Part shown: positions 54,975-63,121 of the stretch, in pieces
How the letters are laid out: each line of letters opens with the position of its first letter
Numbering within the stretch: the first letter of the stretch is position 1
DNA from: Prevotella aff. ruminicola Tc2-24
Lineage (GTDB): Bacteria > Bacteroidota > Bacteroidia > Bacteroidales > Bacteroidaceae
Length of the DNA: 64,000 bases
Assembly (NCBI RefSeq): GCF_900110895.1
Contig: NZ_FOIQ01000001.1
Coordinates: forward strand, 898,472 to 962,471
Direction: 5' to 3'
Notes under the pieces: generated by a model
What the model was told of the DNA's origin: nothing
Seen by the model: only the letters and a program-made list of their open reading frames with translations
Databases searched by the model: none
Translations under genes and position numbers: made by a program

Positions 54975-55589
54975 CTATCTTGCGATGAACCAAGCCAACA
55001 TGAATACCGTAAAAGCAAAGCAAGGCAGGAAGATGCCAAGCATCAGATAGAAAATTCGAGCAGAGAACCAGATTCCTGCGTTCGACAGGGTTTCATCCAA
55101 ATCACGATGGAACTTGGAAAGTTTCTTCCGTTCCGTCTCCTCTGATTCCTCGAATACTTTCTTCAATTCTTCTTTGAATTCAGCGTGTTCCTTATCCTGG
55201 CTATCAGTAAAGCCATTAAGCAGGGCCGCCATAAAATTCACATGACTGTTAAAGATTACCTTTAAATCATGCTTGGCACTTTCTCCGATTATCACTTCTG
55301 GCTTCGAGTCCACTATGCCAGAGGCAATCTCCCTCATTGCTTCTACAAACAGTTCAGACTTTGCGACCCAGTCATTCATATTTTCATTCATGGTCGCCAG
55401 TTCATGCTTGCCATTCTCTATTTGTTGCAAGCCATCCTTCACCGTCAGCAGTTCGACACCCAGCATGTTGAGCATCTCGTTGAGAGATTCCAACTCGCTA
55501 TTAAACTCTTTCTTTTTCTCGGCCTTCTGGTCGAGGTGATTCATCATGGCCTCTAAATCGAGGCTCTCTTTTTTTATATTATTATTCAT
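54975..55589 (-). CDS. Mobilization-operon protein with coiled coil and C-terminal membrane segment
   Basis: A 204-residue protein. The first 160 residues are mainly coiled coil (MNHLDQKAEKKKEFNSELESLNEML onward). Residues about 176-202 are a membrane segment (IFYLMLGIFLPCFAFTVFMLAW). It lies 18 bases downstream of the relaxase gene. Small coiled-coil membrane proteins after the relaxase are common in Bacteroidetes mobilization regions and may help dock the relaxosome; that role is inferred. Confidence 0.65.
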   Translation of the reverse strand: MNNNIKKESLDLEAMMNHLDQKAEKKKEFNSELESLNEMLNMLGVELLTVKDGLQQIENGKHELATMNENMNDWVAKSELFVEAMREIASGIVDSKPEVIIGESAKHDLKVIFNSHVNFMAALLNGFTDSQDKEHAEFKEELKKVFEESEETERKKLSKFHRDLDETLSNAGIWFSARIFYLMLGIFLPCFAFTVFMLAWFIAR

Positions 55590-55607
55590 AAAAAATCATT
55601 TTTTAAT

Positions 55608-56882
55608 TTACATTCCTCGTGAACGACGTATAGGACGCTGGTGCATCTGACGTGCCTGTCGAGCGCAGTGACGCGCCCACTCTATATCGTCCTCATCGTC
55701 TTTTCTACCCCAATTGCTTTCAGGTGAGCCACCACCGCCACACGACTCTGCAATCTCTGTTGCAGCATCGAGATAGTTGGCGAACAGCAGGAAGGCTGTT
55801 TTCTGAGCATCCACTATCGTAGCACACAGATCCACTTCCATCGTCCCAAGTTCATCCAGCAATGCTTTGTCTGCTTCAATAGGGATGTCAACGGGATGAA
55901 TTCTACCATTCCATTCGATTTCGTGATGAACCATCTCAGGCAACTTCTGCTCAGGCTCTATTATAGGCAGTGGCTCATCTCTTGTCGGTAACTGCGACCT
56001 CAACTGTTGTGTATTCATTTTCACAGAAACGACAGGACGGGAGACTGTCTGCATACTTTTCGGAGCAATCGTCTGGGTGTGTACACTCTTGTCCTGATGC
56101 AGTTTGACCCATGTGTTCTTGATGCGAGATGGAGTGAGGCTTCGGCTGTGGCCTAACAGTGTGGATTTGTAGAAGGAGTTACCCTTCTTCACTACATAGC
56201 CGACAACTTTGCCGTCATTACTGCGTTTTACATTCATGCCATAGCCCTTTGCCTTTAACTTAGCCTCGTAAGTGTTCCAGTCGAACGAGTCCATCATCTT
56301 TAGGGCATCAATACAGGCATTGGTCACTTCGTTTATGTTCCAGTCGCGCTTTTTCATCGACTGAATCCAACCACGCTGCTCGTTGATTTTGTTCGCAGCA
56401 GTCATTGCGCGTTTACGTATCATATAAGAGTTGTTCGTATTACCCTCCATGTCGATACGGTTGGCGTTGATATGAAGATGAAGAATCTGTCCCTTGCTGT
56501 CACGATGAAGTGAAACGACATACTGGCTATTCGCAAGATTGGTATGTCCATTCTCCTTACGGCCATCGTTCTTCAAGTACACCTCTGCATCGAACTCTCG
56601 AATGAAGTCATCGGCCAGTTTCTGCCAATCGGCCATCGTCCAGTTCTCCGTCTCTTCCTTGGCGGGAGAGACTTCGATGCGAATGGCTGTTTTGTAAAGA
56701 TGGTTATAGCGATTGATTTTCTCGCGATACTTCTGTTGAAGGATGAGCATTCTATCCCACATTGAAGAGGGAGTGATGTTCTCTGGCAAACAGTGAACCA
56801 TCACAACCTCACTCTTCTCCTTATCCACGGAGTAGCGTACCGCATTACAACCGTGTGTGATTACGTCAGCTAATGCTACCAT
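55608..56882 (-). CDS. Relaxase/mobilization nuclease (MobA/BmgA-like)
   Basis: A 424-residue relaxase that would nick the transfer origin and lead the strand into the recipient. The metal-binding motif HLHINANR is at 135-142, giving the His-x-His core of motif III. SQYVVSLHRD before it and NTNNSYMIRKRAMTAANKINEQRGW after it fit MOBP-type relaxases of Bacteroides elements. The nicking Tyr was not pinned down. The C-terminal third is variable and basic. Preceded by the MobC-like gene. Confidence 0.88.
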   Translation of the reverse strand: MVALADVITHGCNAVRYSVDKEKSEVVMVHCLPENITPSSMWDRMLILQQKYREKINRYNHLYKTAIRIEVSPAKEETENWTMADWQKLADDFIREFDAEVYLKNDGRKENGHTNLANSQYVVSLHRDSKGQILHLHINANRIDMEGNTNNSYMIRKRAMTAANKINEQRGWIQSMKKRDWNINEVTNACIDALKMMDSFDWNTYEAKLKAKGYGMNVKRSNDGKVVGYVVKKGNSFYKSTLLGHSRSLTPSRIKNTWVKLHQDKSVHTQTIAPKSMQTVSRPVVSVKMNTQQLRSQLPTRDEPLPIIEPEQKLPEMVHHEIEWNGRIHPVDIPIEADKALLDELGTMEVDLCATIVDAQKTAFLLFANYLDAATEIAESCGGGGSPESNWGRKDDEDDIEWARHCARQARQMHQRPIRRSRGM

Positions 56883-56905
56883 ATATTCTATAGTTCAAGT
56901 TCATA

Positions 56906-57274
56906 CTAATCTCTCATTTTATTAAGGATTTCATCCCACTGGGCAATGACTCTGGTGATAGCTCTTACCCACTGACGCATGAAGTCATCGTCATCAAAGT
57001 AGCATCTGATTTGTTCCTGCGTTTTGCCTTTTAGGGCATTACGGACATGCACCATATCGCCACGAGCATCTGCCAGTTGGTTATACGCTTCAATCTCACT
57101 GTCCGTCAGATGTAGCTTCGGCTCATGGCAGAGCGCACACCTGCGGCTGTAGTCGCCTTTAGTAAGTCCACACATAGCGGCCTTCTCAGCTATCTGGGCA
57201 TTTTCGATGTCATTGACACGGTAGTCAATATGATGAAGCCTCGGGGGCTTCCTCTGAATTATACGCTTTCTCAT
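56906..57274 (-). CDS. MobC-like relaxosome accessory protein
   Basis: A basic 122-residue protein when started at ATG 57274 (MRKRIIQRKP); the frame is open from 57316. It has the ribbon-helix-helix style IDYRVNDIENAQIAEKAAMCGLTKGDYSRRCAL near 16-48, as in BmgB/MobC proteins that bind the transfer origin. Directly upstream of the relaxase gene (23 bases). Confidence 0.78.
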   Translation of the reverse strand: MRKRIIQRKPPRLHHIDYRVNDIENAQIAEKAAMCGLTKGDYSRRCALCHEPKLHLTDSEIEAYNQLADARGDMVHVRNALKGKTQEQIRCYFDDDDFMRQWVRAITRVIAQWDEILNKMRD

Positions 57275-57375
57275 ATCGTAAAACAAGTTTCGTTTTTGTG
57301 CTGTGGGGCAGTCCAATGCGAGCTTGCGAGCATTCGAGAATCCATTGGATGGACAAAGCGGCTATTGCCGTTTTC

Positions 57376-57423
57376 GTCCGACATTGGTACCTCTTGCAAC
57401 AACGGCTTGAAATGCCGTCGGAC
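57376..57423. other. Candidate transfer origin (nested inverted repeats)
   Basis: GTCCGAC / GTCGGAC (57376-57382 with 57417-57423) encloses a smaller hairpin ACGGC / GCCGT (57402-57418). It lies 100 bases upstream of the mobC-like start, the usual place for oriT in such elements. No nick-site consensus was identified. Confidence 0.4.
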
Positions 57424-57506
57424 AATCTACACTTAGGCTGAGATGCTCGGTGTAGTGTTTACGCTCAAAGCTAAATCGCTTTGCCCGCAAGGGACTGCCA
57501 TTAAGT

Positions 57507-58082
57507 CTATTTGTCTCCCATTTCGTGCAAGTTGTCTTTTACCTCGTCACGAATACTGAGGTTGTTATCAAGTTCCTTAATTCGTCTCAGGCATTCGAAG
57601 GCCTTTTCCTGACCGTGGCTTGCATTATTCTGCGGTATGTTATCAACTTTGACTTCCGCATATTTCAATGCCATCTGGGTCTGATAAATACTCTCTTCTT
57701 CACGCAGTCTTTGATCTTGACATCTGGAATTGAAAACAGTCTTCCCCTTGTCATGAATCTCATCAAGAAACAGCAATGTATGAATACTGACAGAGCTGTT
57801 AGACATTGTCGATATTAGACCCGAATTATTCAACATTCTGATAATGTCAGAGACGGTTTCAACATCACAATTACAGAATTCAGCAAGGTCTGCATCGGAT
57901 ATTAATGTCTGACCTGAATGTAAATAAGAATTCCATCCTGGTCTGGCATAATTGTAACCATTATCAGTACATGTGTGTTTTAACAACACAGTCAGCACCT
58001 TCATAATATTAACACCATTCTTGCTCTCGGCAAGAAAATCAACCTGACTCTCGGTCAGGACAAAATCATAAAAAATATTCAT
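57507..58082 (-). CDS. Hypothetical helix-turn-helix protein
   Basis: A 191-residue soluble protein. Residues about 60-100 look like a winged helix (ISDADLAEFCNCDVETVSDIIRMLNNSGLIS), and the N-terminus is like replication-initiator-adjacent proteins (FVLTESQVDFLAES). It sits between the excisionase-like gene and the mobilization genes, where Bacteroides elements often encode an accessory or replication-linked protein. Function unknown. Confidence 0.6.
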   Translation of the reverse strand: MNIFYDFVLTESQVDFLAESKNGVNIMKVLTVLLKHTCTDNGYNYARPGWNSYLHSGQTLISDADLAEFCNCDVETVSDIIRMLNNSGLISTMSNSSVSIHTLLFLDEIHDKGKTVFNSRCQDQRLREEESIYQTQMALKYAEVKVDNIPQNNASHGQEKAFECLRRIKELDNNLSIRDEVKDNLHEMGDK

Positions 58083-58124
58083 TGTTTAAATAATTTATTC
58101 CCATAAATAATGTTTATGCGTCTT

Positions 58125-58385
58125 CTATTTCGCATATTCTTTCAATAATGCATCTCTTACGAACAGCAAACGTCCTTGCTTGTTGTTGCCATTCTTGATA
58201 TGAGGGAACTTGTCCTTAATACGCCGCATGTGATCTTCGGATATTCCGAGTATTTTCGCAGCAACACTTACAGGCACCATCTCTAATTGAGGCTCCTCAC
58301 ACTTTTTTAACTCACTCACAACTATCTTTGCTGCCTTGTAGGCTATAGCATCGATAGAGGTCTGATCTATTTTAAAAATATCCAT
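58125..58385 (-). CDS. Excisionase-like helix-turn-helix protein
   Basis: An 86-residue DNA-binding protein with a MerR/Xis-type motif VPVSVAAKILGISEDHMRRIKDKFPHIKNG at about 37-66. In Bacteroidetes elements a protein of this type directs excision together with the integrase. It lies about 210 bases downstream of the integrase gene. Confidence 0.72.
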   Translation of the reverse strand: MDIFKIDQTSIDAIAYKAAKIVVSELKKCEEPQLEMVPVSVAAKILGISEDHMRRIKDKFPHIKNGNNKQGRLLFVRDALLKEYAK

Positions 58386-58499
58386 TGTATATTATGTTTT
58401 TTAATTTTTGCTGCAAAATAAGCGAATATCTCAGACATAATCTACTTCTGAAAATTTCTATTCGTGAATTAACGTTTCACGAAAAATATAAGACCAGAA

Positions 58500-58590
58500 A
58501 TAAGCAAAAAATAATCCAAGAACGCCAGATGGAGACGTTCTTGGATTAAAAAGGAATGGTAATTTTAAACCTTAATTCAGAGATGAAACG
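58500..58590. other. Gap between excisionase-like and integrase genes
   Basis: 58386-58594 holds no gene. An inverted repeat, AATCCAAGAACG with CGTTCTTGGATT (58510-58548), is a likely terminator of the integrase transcript on the minus strand. Confidence 0.55.
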
Positions 58591-58594
58591 GTAG

Positions 58595-59746
58595 TTAAAT
58601 TTTGCCATCTATTTTAGCCATAGCATCTACAATAGACTCGTCGAGGCGTTTGGCATATACTTGTTCCGTCATACGTTGAGATGCATGTCCAAGGATGTGC
58701 TGCACAATATTCATAGGGACATCACCACTATTAAGAAGCAAAGTGGCTCCGGTATGACGGGCCCAGTGCGAGCTCACGGGTTTGTCAATACTCGCATTCT
58801 GAGCCACCACCTTCAAATATTCATTATATTTCACATTACTTATAATAGGAAGGTGGTTATTGTACTTCTTCAAAATGGCAAGTGCTGGCTTCAAAAGTGG
58901 AATGGTAAAGGTCTGGCTTGTCTTTGCACGCGTACCTATATATACTTTCATTCCCTTGACTTTCTCTATCTTTTCTGCATCGAATGTACTCAGATCAACA
59001 TAGGAGAGGCATGTGTAGGTCTGGAACACGAACAAGTCTCTTACTCGTTGAAGACTTTCTGTTGGTAGTTCCATGTCTCTCACCTTGGTAAACTCCTGAG
59101 GTGAAAGGTATTTGCCAATGCCACCTTTCGACTTTTCCTTCTCAATGCGCACCCACTTGTAGGGATTGCGTTTGATGTAGCCTTCATCAATAGCATCAAG
59201 AATGAAGGAATTGAGGAAACGATGGTAGTTGTTCCACTTCGAGTAGGGTTTCAAACCTTTCGCAGCCAAATGTTCGTCAAGAGCGATGATGTTCAGGTCG
59301 GTAATGTCCTCGAATTCCGCAATCTTTCCCCAGCCTCTGAAGAACTTCATGAATCGGGTGTAGCGTTCCTGGCTGTCTTCGGCTTTGCCATACTGTCGGA
59401 TCTTCATTCGCTTATCACAGAAATCAAGAAAGTTGATGTTGCCAGACCTCAATCGTTTCAGCCTGTCTGGAATGGTGAAGATGTCGATGCTACCTTCGGT
59501 CATCATGTTGACAACGACCTGTCGCACATCAATCATCAACTTCTCCAGTGTCTGGTTCAACTGGATAGCATCAACGCGGTTAGTTACTGTACCACGGTGC
59601 CACTGCTTCGGAAGGAGCCTGACGCCCGTAGTCATATACTTCTGCTTTCTTTCGAAAGTAACTCGCAGCTCAACTGCTGCTTCTTTTGTGGCCGAAGCCG
59701 TCTTGTGTCTGTTGTACACAAATTCTACTAATGGTGTCTTATTCAT
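58595..59746 (-). CDS. Tyrosine recombinase (integrase) of the element
   Basis: A 383-residue site-specific recombinase. It has an N-terminal arm-binding part, a SAM-like core-binding domain (about 105-200) and a catalytic domain with Lys275, His327 and Arg330 in HWARHTG, His354 in ILGHAS and the nucleophile Tyr364 in EQVYA. At the place of the first catalytic Arg the sequence is TCLSYVDL with Ser248, as in IntDOT-type integrases, which also lack this Arg. It sits next to tRNA-Ser and should catalyse integration at its 3' end. Confidence 0.92.
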   Translation of the reverse strand: MNKTPLVEFVYNRHKTASATKEAAVELRVTFERKQKYMTTGVRLLPKQWHRGTVTNRVDAIQLNQTLEKLMIDVRQVVVNMMTEGSIDIFTIPDRLKRLRSGNINFLDFCDKRMKIRQYGKAEDSQERYTRFMKFFRGWGKIAEFEDITDLNIIALDEHLAAKGLKPYSKWNNYHRFLNSFILDAIDEGYIKRNPYKWVRIEKEKSKGGIGKYLSPQEFTKVRDMELPTESLQRVRDLFVFQTYTCLSYVDLSTFDAEKIEKVKGMKVYIGTRAKTSQTFTIPLLKPALAILKKYNNHLPIISNVKYNEYLKVVAQNASIDKPVSSHWARHTGATLLLNSGDVPMNIVQHILGHASQRMTEQVYAKRLDESIVDAMAKIDGKI

Positions 59747-59760
59747 ATAAAAATCATTAA

Positions 59761-59814
59761 ATGTATTACAATTCTATTTTGTCGGTCGGGGTTGTAATAC
59801 ATCCTGTAATACAT
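59761..59814. promoter_or_regulatory. Three TGTAATACAT-type sites beside the integrase (arm-type sites or operators)
   Basis: ATGTATTACA at 59761 and TGTAATACAT at 59793 and 59805 (inverted, direct, direct) lie between the integrase start and the attachment core. Related octamers occur near the other end at 28993 and 29004. Confidence 0.55.
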
Positions 59815-59877
59815 TTAGGCTTTATGATGTCGTAAGACCAACCATGATGCCGTATGCATTTTCAGCGGTGTCCATCC

Positions 59878-59916
59878 CCTTATTAGCCTCGCTTTCAGCG
59901 GGTTAAACTAATAAGG
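59878..59916. other. Inverted repeat beside the attachment core
   Basis: CCTTATTAG / CTAATAAGG with a nested CGCT / AGCG pair. Perhaps part of the recombination site; no terminator-type T run. Confidence 0.4.
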
Positions 59917-59936
59917 TGCTGGTAATCAGATACTAA

Positions 59937-59964
59937 AAATGGGAACCCGTAAAGGTTCCCATTT
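59937..59964 (-). terminator. Terminator following tRNA-Ser (supplied by the element)
   Basis: A perfect 11-bp stem AAATGGGAACC / GGTTCCCATTT with a 6-nt loop, followed on the minus strand by TTTTTAG. It replaces the original terminator now found at 28843-28873. Confidence 0.8.
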
Positions 59965-59970
59965 GTGCTA

Positions 59971-59987
59971 TTTGGCGGAGAGAGAGG
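59971..59987. repeat. Attachment site, tRNA-Ser end of the integrated element
   Basis: TTTGGCGGAGAGAGAGG, identical to 28878-28894, forms the 3' end of the intact tRNA-Ser gene. Confidence 0.85.
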
Positions 59988-60060
59988 GATTCGAACCCCC
60001 GGTACCTCTCGGTACGGTAGTTTTCAAGACTACTGTAATCGACCACTCTACCATCTCTCC
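59973..60060 (-). tRNA. tRNA-Ser(UGA)
   Basis: An 88-nt tRNA including CCA. Acceptor GGAGAGA pairs with TCTCTCC. The anticodon loop CTTGAAA gives UGA, there is a long variable arm as in serine tRNAs, and the T loop GTTCGAATC is standard. The 3' end is the integration site of the element, and its sequence stays complete after integration. Confidence 0.97.
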
Positions 60061-60087
60061 AGTGCTTCGATGTCTTGAAAGCGGGTG

Positions 60088-60095
60088 CAAAGGTA
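60088..60095 (-). promoter_or_regulatory. -7 box for tRNA-Ser
   Basis: TACCTTTG on the minus strand, 28 bases before the mature 5' end. The flanking TTACCTTTGCACCCGC is shared with the tRNA-fMet promoter. Confidence 0.65.
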
Positions 60096-60154
60096 ATGAG
60101 TTTTTTCGGAATGAACAAATTTTCAGCCAACTTTTTTCGTTTTCCTTTTGCATT

Positions 60155-60333
60155 TCCCTCACTTATTCGTACCATTGACATCTGTGATGGCGAAGGCACT
60201 CCCGCTCGGATTTTCCCAAATACATTTGGAAAATCCCTCACTTATTCGTACCTTTGAGGCAACAGCCCGAAGGTACTCTCGCTCGGATTTTCCCAAATAC
60301 ATTTGGAAAATCCCTCACTTATTCGTACCTTTG
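60155..60333 (+). promoter_or_regulatory. Tandem promoter array upstream of mutS2
   Basis: A 66-bp unit occurs twice (60191-60256 and 60268-60333, 77-bp period, two differences). Each holds TTTG, a 20-base spacer and TACCTTTG, and an imperfect palindrome TTTTCCCAAAT / ATTTGGAAAA over the upstream box. A third, decayed copy ends with TACCATTG at 60170-60177. The proximal copy ends only 4 bases before the GTG start, so its transcript would be leaderless or nearly so. Confidence 0.75.
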
Positions 60334-60337
60334 CAGC

Positions 60338-62902
60338 GTGATTTATCCTAAGAATTTCGAACAAAAGCTTGGTTTCGACGAGATTCGCCGACTTTTGAAG
60401 GAGCGATGTCTCAGTACACTGGGGAAAGAGAAGGTTGACGAGATGACCTTCTCTGCCGACTGTCATGACGTTAACGAATGGCTCACGCAGGTACGTGAGT
60501 TCCGCAGGTTACAGGAGGAGAAAGACGATTTCCCCATGCAGTATTTCTTCGATGTGCGAGAGGCTATCACGCGGATCCGCATGGAGGGGACACACCTGGA
60601 GGAAGATGAGGTGTGGGACCTGCGACGCTCACTGGAGACCATCGCCAATATCGTGAGGTATCTGAACCGTCACGACGATGACAACGAAGAGGCATCGCCC
60701 TACCCCGCCCTGTTTCGTCTGACAGAGGGTGTCGTGACCTTCCCTGCCCTCATCAGGCGCATCGACTCCATCCTAGATAAGTTCGGAAAGATCAAGGACT
60801 CCGCCTCCATGACCCTGGCCAGCATACGACATGAACTGGCCAAGACACAAGGCGGCATCTCGCGCACTCTGTACTCCATACTGCACACGGCTCAGAAAGA
60901 CGGACTGGTTGACAAGGACGCCGCTCCTACGATGCGTGACGGCCGACTGGTCATCCCCATCGCCCCATCGCTGAAACGTCGTATCAGTGGTATCGTACAC
61001 GATGAGTCGGCCACAGGAAAAACCGTGTTCATCGAGCCGACAGAAGTGGTCGAGGCCAACAACAAGGTGCGGCAGTTGGAGGCCGAGGAGAGACGCGAGA
61101 TCATCAGGATCCTCACCGTATTTACAGACGAGGTACGCCCACACGTGAAGGAGATTCTCGACTCGTACCAGTTCCTGGCACAGATAGACCTCATACATGC
61201 CAAGGCCGAATGGGCCCGACTGACGAAGGCCTTCGAGCCCGTCGTCGAAGACAAACCCCATATCGACTGGATCCACGCCATCCATCCGCTGCTGCAGCTC
61301 TCGCTCGAGAAGCAGGGAAAGAGTGTGGTCCCACTCGACATCACGCTCACCCACGACAAACGCATACTGATCATCTCTGGTCCGAACGCAGGCGGAAAAT
61401 CCGTCTGTCTGAAGACCACTGGTCTATTGCAGTATATGCTCCAGTGCGGTGTTCCCATCCCCGTGGGCGACCGTTCCACCACAGGCCTCTTCCACCACAT
61501 CATGATAGACATCGGCGACGAGCAGAGCATCGAGAACGACCTCTCCACCTATTCGAGTCATCTGATGAACATGAAGCAGATGATGAGACAGGCCGACAAG
61601 CAGACGCTTCTGCTGATCGACGAGTTCGGCAGTGGTACGGAGCCGACCATAGGCGGTGCCATCGCCGAGGCTATGCTCAGGCAGTTCTGGAAGAAGCAGA
61701 TCTTTGGTGTCATCACCACCCACTACCAGAACCTGAAGCATTTCGCGGAAGACCATCCTGGTGTCGTAAACGGAGCCATGCTCTACGACCGTCATCAGAT
61801 GCAGGCACTGTTCCAGTTGGCCATTGGCCAGCCTGGCAGCTCGTTTGCCATCGAGATTGCCCGTAAGACAGGTATCCCCGAGGAGGTGATCCGCGATGCC
61901 TCAGAGATTGTGGGCTCCGACTATATCCAGAGCGACAAATACCTGCAGGATATCGTGCGCGACAAGCGCTACTGGGAGGGCAAGCGTCAGACCATCCATC
62001 AGCATGAGAAGAAGCTGCAAGCCAGCGGCGAGCGTCTGGAGGCTGCCGTTGAGGAGATAGAGGCAGAGCGCAAGGCCATCCTGCGCAAGGCCAAGGAGCA
62101 GGCCGAGGAACTGCTGCGTGAGAGTAACAAGAAGATCGAGAACGCCATCCGCGAGATCCGCGAGGCACAGGCCGAGAAAGAGCGCACGCGCAAGATCCGC
62201 GAGGAGCTGAACACCTTCAGGGAGGAGATGGCCGAGATAGACGCCAAGGCCAGCGACGAGGCCATCGCCAAGAAGATCCGTCAGATACAAGAGCGCAAGG
62301 AACGTCGCGAGAAGCGCAAGCAAGAAAAGATGGAGAGGAAAGGAGACGGAACGGGAAGCAACGCAGAAGCCTCGGCAAGCAGTCCCAAGTCTCCCCGTGC
62401 CACAGCCCCGCTCCAGAAGGGCGACACCGTCCGCATCAAGGGTCTCACCTCTGTCGGCGAGATTGAGTCGATCAACGGAGAGATGGCGACCGTCATCTTC
62501 GGCGGCATGAAGACCAAGATGCGTACAGAACGACTGGAGCATGCCAAGGCCACCACGTCGGCACTGTCCAAGACAGAGGAGCGCAACAGCAACATCGCAG
62601 GCTCGTACGCCACCGTCTCGCGCGACACACGCGACGTCATAGACAACCGCAAGCTGAACTTCCGTCAGGATCTCGATGTCAGAGGTATGCGAGGCGACGA
62701 AGCCATCAATGCCGTCACCTATTTCATCGACGATGCCATCCTCGTAGGGATGCCCCGTGTACGCATCCTCCATGGCACAGGAACAGGTGTCCTGAGGCAG
62801 CTGATACGCCAATATCTGGGCACGATTCCTAACGTCAGAGCCTTCCGCGACGAGCACGTCCAGTTCGGTGGTTCAGGCATCACGGTGGTCGATTTAGACT
62901 GA
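60338..62902 (+). CDS. mutS2: MutS2, DNA-binding ATPase with Smr endonuclease domain
   Basis: An 854-residue cytosolic ATPase that in other bacteria suppresses homologous recombination or rescues collided ribosomes. The GTG at 60338 is chosen because IYPKNFEQKLGFDEIRRLL is the family N-terminus and the upstream codons belong to a promoter repeat. It has Walker A GPNAGGKS near 350, Walker B LLIDEFGSGTEP near 425, a coiled coil about 540-690 with highly charged residues, and an Smr domain at the end (LDVRGMRGDEA near 778, HGTGTGVLR near 812). No mismatch-recognition domain, as expected for MutS2. Confidence 0.95.
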   Translation: MIYPKNFEQKLGFDEIRRLLKERCLSTLGKEKVDEMTFSADCHDVNEWLTQVREFRRLQEEKDDFPMQYFFDVREAITRIRMEGTHLEEDEVWDLRRSLETIANIVRYLNRHDDDNEEASPYPALFRLTEGVVTFPALIRRIDSILDKFGKIKDSASMTLASIRHELAKTQGGISRTLYSILHTAQKDGLVDKDAAPTMRDGRLVIPIAPSLKRRISGIVHDESATGKTVFIEPTEVVEANNKVRQLEAEERREIIRILTVFTDEVRPHVKEILDSYQFLAQIDLIHAKAEWARLTKAFEPVVEDKPHIDWIHAIHPLLQLSLEKQGKSVVPLDITLTHDKRILIISGPNAGGKSVCLKTTGLLQYMLQCGVPIPVGDRSTTGLFHHIMIDIGDEQSIENDLSTYSSHLMNMKQMMRQADKQTLLLIDEFGSGTEPTIGGAIAEAMLRQFWKKQIFGVITTHYQNLKHFAEDHPGVVNGAMLYDRHQMQALFQLAIGQPGSSFAIEIARKTGIPEEVIRDASEIVGSDYIQSDKYLQDIVRDKRYWEGKRQTIHQHEKKLQASGERLEAAVEEIEAERKAILRKAKEQAEELLRESNKKIENAIREIREAQAEKERTRKIREELNTFREEMAEIDAKASDEAIAKKIRQIQERKERREKRKQEKMERKGDGTGSNAEASASSPKSPRATAPLQKGDTVRIKGLTSVGEIESINGEMATVIFGGMKTKMRTERLEHAKATTSALSKTEERNSNIAGSYATVSRDTRDVIDNRKLNFRQDLDVRGMRGDEAINAVTYFIDDAILVGMPRVRILHGTGTGVLRQLIRQYLGTIPNVRAFRDEHVQFGGSGITVVDLD

Positions 62903-62963
62903 TTTTTGCACCTTGATATAGATTAAGCGAACATAAGGCCAACTGCAAAAAAAACCAAAAAAG

Positions 62964-62995
62964 TTTGGCTAACTCACTGATTTTCCGTAACTTTG
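62964..62995 (+). promoter_or_regulatory. Promoter of the transglycosylase gene
   Basis: TTTG at 62964-62967 and TAACTTTG at 62988-62995 with a 20-base spacer, a full Bacteroidetes consensus. Confidence 0.75.
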
Positions 62996-63002
62996 CACGC
63001 GA

Positions 63003-63121
63003 AAATCAAAAACGCCCGTAGCGAAGGGCGCTTGGCACGACGTGAAGTCGTACCATATTTGAAAGGAAATCTAAAGGATAACGCGGTACTCGCGATGAGT
63101 TTCCGCCTAAAGTATAGAGAT
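63003..63121 (+). promoter_or_regulatory. Long structured leader of the transglycosylase gene
   Basis: About 120 nt with three hairpins: CGCCC / GGGCG near 63014-63031, ACGAC / GTCGT near 63037-63051, and CGCG / CGCG near 63081-63095. No known riboswitch class was recognised. Confidence 0.45.

Larger units (their letters stand above)
28878..59987. mobile_element. Integrative mobilizable element of about 31.1 kb in tRNA-Ser(UGA), NBU2-like, carrying a defence island
   Basis: The element is bounded by a 17-bp direct repeat of the tRNA-Ser 3' end, each copy followed on the minus strand by its own terminator. The integrase is next to the intact tRNA, with an excisionase-like gene and relaxase/MobC genes. 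No type IV secretion genes, coupling protein or phage structural genes are present, so transfer would need a helper. The cargo is plainly AT-richer than the sugar locus and mutS2 on either side. It includes restriction-modification, Wadjet, AlbA_2, RhuM and an unrecognised six-gene operon. Confidence 0.88.

Noticed and set aside
54458-55039. 193-codon open frame on the minus strand
   Set aside because: It overlaps rhuM, xre and the mobilization terminator and has no family features.
28878-59987. Prophage
   Set aside because: Integrase present, but no capsid, portal, terminase, tail or lysis genes; mobilization genes are present instead.
28878-59987. Self-transmissible conjugative element
   Set aside because: No type IV secretion (tra) genes or coupling protein were found, only relaxase and accessory genes.
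60155-60333. Possible CRISPR or transposon repeat before mutS2
   Set aside because: Only two to three units, and each is a complete promoter; no cas or transposase gene nearby.
61901-62857. 318-codon open frame on the minus strand
   Set aside because: It is antisense to mutS2, in its charged GC-rich coiled-coil part; composition is an artefact of that strand.
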